A stretch of DNA of 64,000 nucleotides from Gymnogyps californianus (lineage: Eukaryota > Chordata > Aves > Accipitriformes > Cathartidae): NCBI RefSeq assembly GCF_018139145.2, contig NC_059475.1, forward strand, positions 17,922,937 to 17,986,936, read 5' to 3'. Of this stretch, positions 35,801-46,100 are shown piece after piece. The notes beneath the pieces were generated by a model. It ran no database searches. It worked only from the letters and a program-made list of their open reading frames with translations, and was not told the origin of the DNA. Positions within the stretch are counted from its first letter, which is position 1. The number at the start of each line of letters is the position of its first letter. The translations under genes were made by a program, and so were the position numbers.

Positions 35801-38800
35801 TCCAGCCCAAAGCCCCCATGCCTGCTGCCATGCTTTGTATGCCCTGCACCACCACTGTGGTGGATGTTTGCAGCAAGGCGGGAAGGAGGGGAGCTAGCTT
35901 TGCTGTCACAAGCGAGAGGAACAACGTGGGACTTTTACATTCTTGCTCAAAATTGCACTGCTAATGTTTCCCCACACAAACCAGGTGTTGTCTCGGTGAG
36001 AAAAAATACGCTGGGAATCGTCATCACTGCAATTGCTCTGGCAGATAAGCACCCCCTTTTGACCCCGCTTCGAAAGCTGTGCACACAGCACCTTGGCAAA
36101 AGAAACAAGGTGCAGAAGGATGCAAATCCTCAGCTGGAGGAGATCTGCAGGGTCATGTCTTTTACAAAAACGTCCCCTTGCAGCACAGGGTGGAGCAACA
36201 GGACATCCTTCCCCAGGCGTGCATGCTCCCAGGCACAAGGCAAAACAGCTCCCAGCACCACATTGTAAGGGTACCAGCCCAAGGTTACAAAAAGCCCCTC
36301 CCAGCCAGTCCCTCCCGATACGCACCATGGCAGTAAGGCACTGCGATTCCCGCACTGTGGCAGCAGAGCTCAGCAGGGCGGCGAGGATCAGGGTCATGCT
36401 GAGGCAGATCCCAAAGTAGAAAGCTGGAAGGAAGTTGGACATGGGAGCTGCGGTCAGACACCAAGACTTTAGGGCTAACGGAGGCCTGGCCTGATGCTTT
36501 TGCCCAGAGAGGGGCCAAAAGGTGCGTTTTGGGGAGCTGGTCGAAGAGGACCAGGTTGCAGAACTCAAAATGTTTTATAATTTATTCAATAACCCCCCAT
36601 CTGCATATGCTTTGCTTGTCCGGCAGGGCTGTACACCTCCAGGCGGTTCCCACAGCTCCAGCAGAGTGAAGCACCCTAAAAGGGTGACGGTCCACCCGAC
36701 GGACCACAAGCTGTCAATTATTTTGGCACTCAGATAAGGATCCCCCTGAATGGGGCGGGCTGACGTGCAGCAGCTGTCCCACAGCCCCTATCGGGACTTC
36801 GTGCGCTGCTAATCTGGTGCAACACTTGCCCTCCGGTTTCCTCCTGGCTAAGGCAAGGTCACAGCCGGTACCCTGCGGCAGGGCTCAGGGACCACGGCGT
36901 TGTGAAGGGCTTCGCAACCCTCACTCAGGGCTGACTGTGCAAAGAGTTAACGCTTGCAAGCAAAGCAAGTGGAAGCATCGCTCTAGAGGGCTGTCTGGGA
37001 AGGGAGAGCCTGCAAGGCTGGATTAAGTCCCAATCTATATAGCCCCTGGTGTGTGTAGGAAAGGGGGAGGGCTGTACCTTAGCTTTGGACTAACATAGTT
37101 TTTACACCTGCCTTGTTAAACTGAAATTGAGAGCCAGGATCTAGACAGGGTATGAGCATGTTTACGTCCAGAGTATAGCTTGGGAGAAGCAGCAGATGCG
37201 AGTGCAGCAGAGGTGAGCGGAGTATTTTAGTATCTGGGCTGTTCTCATCTCTTTGCTCTAGCTTTGTACCCGAGACTCAGTTTATTTTTCTCCCTTGTGT
37301 AGGGAAAAACCCTCACATTTCCTCCAAAAATAGGTGTTTCCATGCATTTCTCCTCCCATCCTCAATTTTCTATGCTTTGCTTCAACTCTTGTAACAGTCC
37401 CGCTCCCCACGCTCCCAGGGCCCTTCCAGCCCCACTGCACCTTTAGGTCCATCTGTGGCTGAGCTCCCCCTGAGCTTTCACCGCAGCACAGGGGAAGGAT
37501 GGGGAGACGGTGAATAGAGGGACAAGAGCGAACGCAGCAGCACCTGAGCACCCTGTGCTCCCACAGCACCCTTTGGTGCCTGGCATGTGGATCTGATACA
37601 GGAAAAAAGTGCCTGTGGGACTGTGTTAGTCCTAATGCATCCTCCAAAAGCCAGCCCCTGCCTCCTCCTGCAATACCTCTGCATTTCCTTCAATTGCTTT
37701 AGGGGATTTTGCAGCTCCTGGGTTCACCAAAGGTCTCACTGGATGTGACCACAACGTACCTGCGTGGTGGATGACCCTGTAGGAGTTGCTCTCCAGGGAG
37801 ATGTCGCTGATGAGGGCGAAATGGAGCCCGTAATGGGTGACTGTGCTCAGCGTGGCAACGGACAACCCCAGCAGCTGGAAAAGAAGGTTTTTAGGAAGGG
37901 ATTTACACGGTAGCAGCTCCTGCTGAGCACACACAAAGCTTTGAGGTGTATCTGGATACTCCTGAGCCCTATGCAGATGCAGACAGCCTGATCATCCAAA
38001 GACCACTGCACGTACCCCACAATGCACATAAAAGGACAAAGCCCAGACACTTAAACATACTGAAGCTCTTTTTCTCTCTTGCACAATGAGCATGCACGTG
38101 ACACTGCACAGCCCACGGCCAGTGTCCGTGGATGAAATTCCCACCGCATGAAGAAAACCCAGAGGATCCATGCTCTTGCAGCACACCTGTGCAGTCCCAA
38201 TTCGCTCTGCAGAGTACTCACATGCAGTTATGAGGGCTGCCAGCTTCAATAGTGGTTTTGGGCAAGGATGAGGTTCTCTGCTTTGCTCTTTGCAATGCTA
38301 GTCCCATTGCCTGTTGTTGGCTATATTTCCTATTGTAGAGTGCAAAGAGCTGAGTCTTGTACTACTCCAAGTAATCTGTGTTGGTTTCTGTCCCCGCAAT
38401 ATGCTGCTGGGCCGTCCGTGTTTCTGTCCCATCCCTGAAAGCACTGATATGCCTAAGGCATGGGGTGACTACCAGCATGTTACCCTCTGTGTTGCCCAGA
38501 GCAAGTCCAGGCGATGGAGAGGGAACATTTCTGATGGCACCTGGCTCTAGGGCAGGGCTTCTTCCAGCACGACTGGTAGCAGAGCTGGGACAGAGGCACC
38601 AGCAGCAGGACAGTTAAAACCAGCTCCAACTCTAGTGTAATGAACCTGGAAATACAAGAGGTGAGGCCACTCCTAGCTCCTAAGATAAGGTTTCATCATT
38701 TTGTGCATTTACAATACGGAAACACAAGGTAGCTATCCCTGTGTCAAATGTGACAGTCCGGTGTCAACATAATCCCCACTGTATGACATTTTCTAATAGC

Positions 38801-39998
38801 TTTTGCTGGAGACTTACAGTTTCGGAGACTAAATACATGCAAACTGTAGCATTTTCTCCTTATAAATAACCTAATTTGTGGCACCTACTGATCCTTCATG
38901 CTGTGTATTACTGCATATCTTGACCCACACCCAGCAAAATCCTAAGTGCAACACTGGTTAGCTCAGATTTCTGAGAAACACCAGTCTAAAATCCTCCCAG
39001 GAGCAATAACATGATTCTAGCCATCCACAGCAACTGTGCCTTAACATCTCCTCTAAACATGTTTCGTACCAATCCTCCTTTGATTTCTGCCAAATGACAT
39101 ATTTTGTTATTTGGAAGAGAGAACAACGTACAGCCCCTACAGCCAACAGTCTTGATACGTTGAAATTTGGACAAACTATAAATTTAATGTGGGGCCCAAA
39201 ATAAGGTATTACCTTTTAATTACACTCTTTCCAAGCCATCAACCCTCTTTGAGCTAAATACAGATTATTATTATTTTTCAAGCTTGCAAGTTTTGATGAA
39301 GTGAAAAGGCAACAAGTACATACAACTTGAAAACATCCAGGAGAAGCATTTCCCAGTTTCCACCATTGCCCGTTAGCTCTAACAACAGATGTCAAGAAGC
39401 TCCCCTTCAATTTGCTTCAAAAGCTGATAAAAAGGATCCCTAGAATTCTTTTACTTTGAGGTGCAGATCCACAGGTCTCTCACATATACTTCCACTGAAG
39501 CATTGTGGTTTCATATCCTCACTGATCCCGCCTGCAGCTGACCACCCTCCCAGCAACAAGTGTGACTGCAGCAGGTCCATCCTCCCTCTTTTGCTCCAAG
39601 GAGACAGGAGCAAATATCTTTTTGCTGAAAACCACCCATTCCAACAGCAGCGACCTTTCCTTTCTCCTTCGAGGTGGCCGCCGGGTTGTGAAAGAGCTGC
39701 AGCGGCGTGACAGCCCTGAGAAACCAGAAGTCTATCAGCGGAGGGGGGGCGATGCTGGCAGCCAGCGATAACCACCCAGGGTGCAATGATAACTCAGGCA
39801 GTTGGCTTTGCTTGCCCTCTGCCCGCAAAAAACAGAATGTGAGGAAACCCGACCCTCTCTGAGTGGGGACAGGAAAGGCAACGAAGCAAGAACCTCAGTT
39901 CTGCAGAGATCCCCCCAAACCTGCCTGCTCACCATGACACAGAGGCTGGTCACCAGCAGCTGGCACTTGGTGGTCCTCATCCCACACCTCAGTCCCAT
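8778..39998 (-). CDS. TSPAN32: Tetraspanin-32 (TSPAN32/TSSC6/PHEMX), eight coding exons spanning 31 kb
   Basis: Joined minus-strand CDS in reading order: 39998-39933, 37874-37760, 36423-36326, 29298-29224, 14552-14451, 12916-12824, 11197-11114, 8873-8778; 729 nt, 242 residues plus stop. Every intron is GT-AG and every junction keeps frame (only exon 2/3 splits a codon). Seen: four hydrophobic segments at about 14-37, 61-84, 91-112 and 199-225; a large extracellular loop of about 86 residues with the tetraspanin CCG motif (C155, C156) plus C173 and C185; and a cytoplasmic tail containing LDRKGKY. Exon lengths and sequence parallel human TSPAN32 as I remember it, including a 22-residue first exon and a 38-residue second exon. 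Family knowledge: TSPAN32 is a haematopoietic tetraspanin that organises membrane complexes and restrains T-cell and platelet signalling. Oddity: with this stop the tail is about 16 residues, far shorter than in human. Identity is confident; the 3' end is less so. Confidence 0.93.
11114..11197 (-). CDS. TSPAN32: TSPAN32 coding exon 7 (residues 184-211)
   Basis: 84 nt, with acceptor CTCCCAG|GAC and donor ACG|GTAACT. It starts [14 protein letters not shown]185 is the fourth loop cysteine, followed by the amphipathic helix that precedes the membrane and then the first half of TM4 ([14 protein letters not shown]). This mirrors the DCLQGIRSFL stretch of human TSPAN32. Confidence 0.93.
12824..12916 (-). 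CDS. TSPAN32: TSPAN32 coding exon 6 (residues 153-183), CCG motif
   Basis: 93 nt, with acceptor CTTCCAG|TTC and donor CAG|GTAAGG. It begins [12 protein letters not shown], carrying the family-defining CCG motif (C155, C156), and includes a third loop cysteine, C173 (KTCPPG). A second GT inside it (CCAG|GTGCGC) could act as an in-frame alternative donor that removes six residues. Confidence 0.92.
13360..13384. repeat. Poly(A) tract in TSPAN32 intron 5
   Basis: A run of A broken by a single T, on the plus strand. No retrotransposed sequence is recognisable immediately 5' of it, so I treat it as simple sequence. Confidence 0.85.
14451..14552 (-). CDS. TSPAN32: TSPAN32 coding exon 5 (residues 119-152)
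   Basis: 102 nt (34 codons), with acceptor TTGCAG|GTGG and donor GCA|GTAAGT. It encodes the proximal helix of the large extracellular loop ([15 protein letters not shown] ... [11 protein letters not shown]). Length is the same as the mammalian exon, and the DxYDLVYE core is conserved. Confidence 0.94.
18586..19178 (-). mobile_element. Solo LTR of an avian endogenous retrovirus, in TSPAN32 intron 4
   Basis: A 593-bp block bounded by TG...CA, with imperfect terminal inverted repeats: TGTCATGGTTTAACCCC at one end and, on the other strand, TGTGGTGGTTTTGGCTGG. I recognise the sequence as a high-copy avian LTR, probably ERVK- or ERVL-type. A TATA-like ATATAAAG on the minus strand (18904-18897) implies minus-strand sense, the same as TSPAN32. 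No internal viral genes are adjacent, so it is a recombined solo LTR. I could not find matching target-site duplications. Confidence 0.85.
20351..20450. repeat. AT-rich palindromic microsatellite in intron 4
   Basis: ATCTATATAG-type simple sequence containing inverted repeats TTTTAGCTAGAT / ATCTAGCTAAAA (20351-20362 and 20421-20432) and ATAGATATAG / CTATATCTAT (20394-20403 and 20413-20422), ending in an A run and TATATATA. Confidence 0.8.
26191..27051 (+). repeat. CR1 LINE fragment, 5'-truncated, plus strand, in TSPAN32 intron 4
   Basis: Runs from GTGTTGATCTGCTTGAGGG to the 3' terminus ATTCTATGATTCTATG at 27051. It encodes about 230 codons of the reverse-transcriptase C-terminus in one frame from 26268 to 26966, interrupted by one TGA at 26556-26558 where related copies have Trp (CVQF*APHYKK). 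It is antisense to TSPAN32. It is less degraded than the copy at 2793. Confidence 0.95.
28894..28930. repeat. (AAAAC)n simple repeat in intron 4
   Basis: Five or six AAAAC units, one imperfect, just upstream of TSPAN32 exon 4 in plus-strand order (downstream in the direction of transcription). Confidence 0.85.
29224..29298 (-). CDS. TSPAN32: TSPAN32 coding exon 4 (residues 94-118)
   Basis: 75 nt, with acceptor ATCCTCAG|GG and donor GAG|GTAAGC. It encodes TM3 ([18 protein letters not shown]) and the first residues of the large extracellular loop. The match to human GFLCFSLAFC is clear. It is isolated between the two largest introns and too short to stand out as an open frame. Confidence 0.92.
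29299..36325 (-). other. TSPAN32 intron 3 (7,027 bp)
   Basis: Contains the CpG-rich block at 34250-34650 and a pair of dyad motifs at 31695-31736. No transposon is recognised and no additional exon is supported. Confidence 0.85.
34250..34650. promoter_or_regulatory. Isolated CpG-rich block in TSPAN32 intron 3
   Basis: About 400 bp, densest at 34330-34560, with many CpGs and GC boxes (GGGGCGGGG near 34360), flanked on both sides by ordinary A/T-balanced DNA. Open frames here on both strands are composition artefacts with no recognisable domain. It may be an internal promoter, for a shorter TSPAN32 transcript on the minus strand or a noncoding RNA on either strand. See findings. Confidence 0.45.
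36326..36423 (-). CDS. TSPAN32: TSPAN32 coding exon 3 (residues 61-93)
   Basis: 98 nt, with acceptor CTTCCAG|CT and donor ATG|GTGCGT. It encodes TM2 and the short intracellular loop [15 protein letters not shown]; the AATVRE stretch is shared with mammalian TSPAN32. The exon ends in phase 0. Confidence 0.92.
36424..39932 (-). other. TSPAN32 introns 2 and 1
   Basis: Introns of 1336 and 2058 bp on either side of exon 2. No repeat or additional coding sequence is recognised. Confidence 0.85.
37760..37874 (-). CDS. TSPAN32: TSPAN32 coding exon 2 (residues 23-60 plus one base)
   Basis: 115 nt, flanked by a TTTTCCAG acceptor and a G|GTACGT donor. It encodes the rest of TM1 (LLGLSVAT) and the small extracellular loop, through SYRVIHHA. 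It ends in phase 1, and its last G joins CT of exon 3 to make Ala61. Length and phase are the same as in the mammalian gene. Confidence 0.93.
39933..39998 (-). CDS. TSPAN32: TSPAN32 coding exon 1 (residues 1-22)
   Basis: Encodes the short cytoplasmic N-terminus, [15 protein letters not shown], and the first half of TM1. The donor is ATG|GTGAGC, phase 0. The frame stays open upstream to a Met at 40313, but the start at 39998 gives the same 22-residue first exon as human TSPAN32 and lies about 100 bp from promoter-like motifs, so I chose it. A second in-frame Met at residue 7 is possible. Confidence 0.88.
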
Positions 39999-40095
39999 GG
40001 CTGCTTGTCCCCAGAGAGAGCTGGCAGTTGGTCCCTCCAGCTCTTGATAAAGCCTGGGTTTACACCAAAGGGAAGCATGGCCACAGCGGGGCCTC

Positions 40096-40125
40096 TCGGG
40101 AAGTGTAGTCCCCACCACGTGCCGA
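40096..40125 (-). promoter_or_regulatory. Probable TSPAN32 core promoter motifs
   Basis: On the minus strand, bases 40110-40098 read GACTACACTTCCC, close to the ACTACAATTCCC core bound by ZNF143/Staf and THAP11. Immediately upstream in that direction is a palindromic CACGTG E-box (40116-40121). Both sit 100-120 bp upstream of the chosen TSPAN32 start codon, as expected for a TATA-less promoter. The motifs are seen; the promoter role is inferred. Confidence 0.5.
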
Positions 40126-43100
40126 TGCACCTCCTCCTGCCTGATTATTAAATCCTGTTTAGAGCAACCGCCTTCTGCCCAGGCTCTTGGTGGGCTGCCG
40201 TCAGCTCCGACACGCAGCCATCTGGGAAAGGAGGAAAGGCATACAGAAAAACAGCCTTTCACGGAGTTCGGAGCAAAGGTCCTTAAAAAAAATTTTTGAA
40301 ACTGTTCAATCAAGAGTCAGTATCAAAATACCCTGTTTTTCGCTTTCATTGGGATGCAGTTCTGCTTAATGAACATTGTCACTATTTTTTTTAAAATCTG
40401 CATAAATAGTATCTTGGGAAAAAGTTTAGGAAAATGTTATTTAGAAAAAAACCCCTGTTTTTTACAGAAGAGATCAAAACCCCCAAACAGATCTGCATGA
40501 GTCTTCCCTCCCCATTTAAAAACTACCACATGGCAATAACCTTTGGCTGAGACTTTATTAAAACTTCTATTTGCAGACGAGGGAAAAAAATCCCTTTGGT
40601 AGTATTTCATTCAGGAAAATGGTTATACATAAATATAACCCCCTGCTCAGGAGACCCTCACCATCCATGGACATTTTGACTCTGTCCTTTCCCCTCTCCT
40701 AGCACTGAAGACCCCATAGACCCACGGCTACAGAGGACTCAGGTGACTTCTGGTCTTCAAAACCAGCTGCCCGCTGGATGCATATTTCCCAAAAGTAAAT
40801 CACAAAGAAGCCTCAAGAACAATATCTGGCCAAAGGGAGACCGCGTGACTAAGTGCCTTAATCATCCTTAGTTTCGAAGCTAGACCGGTGGAAAGGAGGT
40901 GAAACAGAATAACGGAAAATAGTTGCACTCCCCCCAGGTGGCAAAGAAAGGGGGGAAAAGGGTAAAACCATCCCACATCAGTAACTGTAGCTACAGGAAA
41001 ATGACAAAGAAGGAGGAGGGGAGTGAAAAAAGGAAGGAAGATGCATTTTGTAGAGCAAAGAGAAGCAAGAGAAAGTGAGTTGCACAAAGCCATGTGCACA
41101 GGAAAAAGCATGTCATGATTTTCTGACTACATCACTAGCTTTCTTGCAAAACATCTTAGTTGCAACCTCCTGAGACACCAATGAGAGCTGCCACAACCGT
41201 TTCCTAAAACAACCCATGGCTCATGGGTCCCTGCCCTGGTGGGGCTCCCTGATGCCCGGTGGGAGACACTGGTGTACCCGTGTGCACATGGAGACCTTCC
41301 TATTCCAGCCACCAGCTGGAAACCACCTGAGAAAGTCCAACAGATGGACAGCAGGGAAGCAGAGCAGTGGGGAGAGGCTACAGAGAGCGGGCAAACAGGC
41401 TGGTGAGGCAGCTGATGCCCAGCCACCCATGTTCAGGAGCAGGTCCCCCAGGGACAGGCTAGGTGGGGAAAGTGCCTTATAAAACACTGTGGTGCAGTTA
41501 GGACTGCATCCAAATGCAGAGCTGTTAGCACCCATCATTTCTTCTGGTGCTATGGGACAGACGGTTGTGTTGTCACCTGCATTTTCAAGGGGAATGACCA
41601 CTGGTACAAAGGCAGCAGGGTTGGTCCACAGGTGGAGTTACAGGTTAAATCTGGAAGCGTTGCAACAAGGTACAAAGCACAGCTCTGTGTGTAAAACCAG
41701 CTAGGGAAGCCCAAACAAGAGCGGCGGTCAGGTAGAAGCGAGGGCGCAGCCGTGTCACCTACCGTGAGCACACCTGGAGCCTGTTTCACAGCGAGGGAGA
41801 AGAGGAAAACCATGCAGCCCATCTTCGTTTTCCCCTAGACCCCAGGTTCCTTCCCCAACCCTAAACGCATGCCACCGAACAGAGACCTGTGGAAAGCCAG
41901 ATCTCACGCTAGAGGTCCCCACAGGCCAGCAGAAACCCTTCCCAAAGGCCTGGATGATTCAACAGGGCTTTCTGAAGGGAATAGACGAGCAGTTCCCTTC
42001 CCAGTTCCACAAAGGTCTCCTCTGTCCCTGCAGGAGCCTCGCACCTCACTGCAGGACCACCTGAGAGGTCACAAAGTCATCCTCTACACCCCTTGGAAGT
42101 GCTCCTAGTCTCTCCACAAAAGATGCTCTACCTCCTTTTGTCTCCAGCCCTAAAAACAGGCACCTACATCGCCTCACCAAGCTCTCAAAGCAGGTCTGTA
42201 ACTTTAAACACCTGGGTTTAAACAGATGTTTCCTCTGGTTTGGTTGCAAATGCCTATTCCTGGGTAGTTTGCCCATGTCCTCTGACGCTGCAGATGCTTC
42301 TCTCACCTCCAGTGCTCAGCGCTCTGCCTTCGTGCCTGCTGCCTCGATTACCTGCTCCAGCGCTGCGCTGGATTTGGAGGTGGAGGCATTTTCTGCTGTT
42401 TCTCTTCCCTCTGTCTTACACTTTATCCCATATAGGTATGGCTTGAAAGATTTCTCTTTGGGGCAGAACATATGTGAATTTCTAACATCAAAAAATAATA
42501 AAGAGCAAAAGAAGTTACTCCCTCCCCCCAAAAGAAAGTCAGTAACAGGAGCATTAGTAGAGCTGGGGCATTAAGAGAGGCTGGGCTCCGATTGAGGGAG
42601 GCATATTTGGCACATGCAAGAGCACTACCGAAGTGAGTGCAGGGGGAGCATGCGTGCTCATCTTAACTGTGGCCATTGAAAGGGGGTCTTTACAACACTT
42701 CACTTCCTCTGGGATTGAATTTCCTCTGGGTGCCTTGTCATTGGCATACACCTGCCTCGGCAGCTCTCTGCCCAGGGAGCCCTGGCGAGAAGCAGGGTGT
42801 CCCCCCAGCCCCATCCCAATGGGAAGAGAGGCAGGGCTGGAGGCACGCTGGGGAACCGTTCTTGTGGCCGGCGTGTGGGCTGGATGGCAGCGTGGCTTTT
42901 CCGGCAAGACTCGGCCTCCTGCCCGCCCTGCCAGGTTTTATCAGTTGGGCCCCTTTGCAAGAGCACAACTTATTGCTCCCAAACACGGTGCAAAAACCAC
43001 AGGTGACCACAGCTCCCGCCTGCGGCCTCCTCCGTTATCTCTGGTTATCAGCCAGAGCATGGAAAGAGGGTGGCGAGGCTGAAAATACCCTGGGGAGGCC

Positions 43101-46100
43101 AGGTGCCCCCTTCCTCTAGCTTTGTGGCAGCTTGCAGCCTTCTGTTAGGCTGTGAAAATACATACCGGCAGCCTCAGCTGCACGTGTGTCGGAAGGACGT
43201 GCCACCTTGTCCAGAAAGAAAGGATTGATTTAAAAAAGGGAACAAAGCCAGATTACATTTTTTGCAGAGCTAAAAACCTCCAACCCTCTTCCGAGCTGGA
43301 GGGAAACACTGCCCACGCTGTCAGATGGACGTCCTAAAAGAGCTGGGGGATTTGATGCGTTCATGCTGCATAGGGTGAACTTGGGAGACTAAATATAAAT
43401 GGTGAAGAGGCTGAATTCGTGCTAGTGCTTTCTTGCCGTCTACTCCTCTGGCTCCTGCTCCGTCGGTGCAGCCACCAATGATGCAACAGCAGCACCCCAG
43501 CCCCAGCTGCTTGAACTCCAGCCAGGCAGCAGGTAAGAGAAACCTCCCCCTCGGCTTTGGGGCGCTGCTACTCATGCTCCCATGAAAGGATGCGCTGGAG
43601 GCAGGGGAGAGGAGGTTGCCCCAAGGAGGCAAAACTACACCCATCGTCCAGGCAGGACACATCCGTGCCAGGTCCCTGCTGCCTCTCAGGAGCCTACTCC
43701 TTTGCCAGCCCACACCACTGTTAGGGAAAGTACCTCTCCTCCATGGTAGAAAATAGCTCCAAATGTGGCAGATTTACAAGTGTCACTGGCTCAGCCCATT
43801 CAGTCCCTCAGCTACTGCCCGTAACATGGCTATATTCACCCTAGAGTTCGCTCTTAAATAAAACATGCCCATATCAAACCACGCTGAAGCCGTATGAATG
43901 ACGGGAAGCCAAAGAGACCTCACAGCCTGTGTCTGCCTTCCTGGGCACATCACAAGGATGCATTGTAAAGGCTGCTTAGCATTCATATAGCACAAATGCA
44001 CAATGAAAGCTAAAAATCAACTTTTAAACCCAGGGCTGTCTCTTTTCAAGAAGGGAAGGAGAGGAGAAAAGGGGGAGGTGCTGGGCTTTGCCAAGCTTCA
44101 GATGCACCATACAACTCTGCTGTGAATGGAAACAAGGCTGGCCGGAGGCTGCCTTGGAAGAAACAAAACCAGAGAGAAATCATAAAATCCCCAAAGGGCT
44201 TTTTTATTTATTATTATTTCCAAAGCGTGTCTCAGAAATCCTCCAGAGATTCCCAGGCATTTTGAAATTAATTATAGGTGAGCAAAAAGAATGTCAGAAG
44301 AGTTATTAAAAAAAGTTCATCAAGCCCAAGAAAGATTACATTTGAAAAGAGCATAACTGAAGACAGGGAGTTCCCTTCAAAGAATAAACTCAAATAAACT
44401 TCTTTCCCCCCCCGAAAGTGAAACAACTGTAGTCATAGCTCTAAAGCACACCCCCTTACTTAAACTAAATTCTTTTTTCTTTTCCACGTGGTATCTAATT
44501 GCAAACTGCAACTGCCCAGGAGCCAGCTGTGCAAGTGATAGACCTGAAGACACAACTCTAGCCCTGCTCCCTCCAGCCCTGCTGCTAGCAAAACCAGCGC
44601 AAGCAGAGCCAACCTGGCAAACGGGGATTCACCTGCTCACCAAGAACGGGGCTGCTTGACTGCCCATCGCCATTTATTTCTGGCATTCGCCCTCTTGAGC
44701 CTTATTGCAACAGGAACTCTATTGCTTTCCACTGAGGTTCAGAAAGTTTTGGCAAAAAAAATTAAAAAGCTCATGTCAGTTGCCTGTAACGCATGGGTCA
44801 CAATGGGACTGACCCAGCACCTCGTCTGCCACGTTTCCGCCGACACACATGCCAAGTCAGGTGGCAGCATTTTGCTCTCACCTTTGGCAGATGCAAGAAA
44901 TAACACATAGCATGAGGGCTCAGAGGCCCTTCACCGCAGAGTTACCCCCTCCAAGCAGAGTTTGCCCACCTTGCACCACACTGGCCAAAGCCACGCAGGG
45001 CTGCGAGGTGTCCACGCCGGGCTGCGAGGTGTCCACGCCGACCATGCGTTTTATCACTTTTGCCTTACCTGTGCCAGGAGAGGAGAATTTCTTCTCCCCA
45101 CCCTCTGGGGATGGGTAGCACATCACTGGATACTCTGTCTCCCCAGATTACGATCAGGAAGTTGATTGTGAACACAGACAGTGTTTAATGATGTCTTGTT
45201 CTACTGGATCTTTCATAGTCATTAACTTCATAAAGAGATTTCAAATAAGATTACATTTCTCAGAGTACGAGATATACCTACCTTTCTTCAGACTATCGGG
45301 AAAACAGCTGTATTGTTACGAAAGCGTAAGCAGTTGCTTTGTGCTGTGCCCTGGCCCGGACTTGACAGCCACATCTGGCTGGAAACACGCGTCGCGATCA
45401 GCAGCCCTGAAGCCAATTTGGACAAGTCAAGTTCATCCCTGAGCTAAGCGTGGAATCACTGGGGCTGGAGGCTGCACGCTCTCCCTTGAGACTGGATTTA
45501 CTGGTGTTTGAACTGTGTGTTATTAATGAAAAAAATTCCCTGTAGTTATTTTTGTATGATAAAAATCCAGTTATTACTCTTGAGCGTGGCTCTTCGATAC
45601 AGATGGTTTTCTCTTGAAAAGCTTCAAAGACAGCAACTTCCTCTTTCCTGTGAGAAAGGCTTGCATCAGAAATTAAAGACGGGGTAATAAAAGAACATCC
45701 ATATTACTCCATTGCAGTAATGCCCTTTCTGCCTAAGCCACTATTACTAGTGAGCGCAAGGGAAGCCCCCTGCGCCAGCCAACACAGCTTTGCAGATGCT
45801 GAAGCCAAGCGCCAGCATTACATGGCTTGAGCTGAGCAAGCGATCCTGTGACCGCTCGCGCACACAAGCACATTTATATGTGCAAGCAGCTCCCGTGTGC
45901 TTCCCAGGAACCCACCAGGCAAAACACTCCTGCCTCTGCCGCATACCACGAGCTGCTCCTCTTGGGCCAAACCTTTCAGAGGAGCAGCGCAGCTGCTCAC
46001 GGTTTTTCCCCCAGGTCTACGGCACAGCCAAGAACGTCTTGAAAGCCACTGAATTTGGGTGCTAAGCCTGATGCGTGCTTGAGTGGGATTACCAGAAATG

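Noticed and set aside
39999..40313. In-frame 105-residue N-terminal extension of TSPAN32
   Set aside because: The frame is open by chance through the promoter-like motifs. The shorter start gives the same exon 1 length as mammals, and the extension has no tetraspanin-like sequence.
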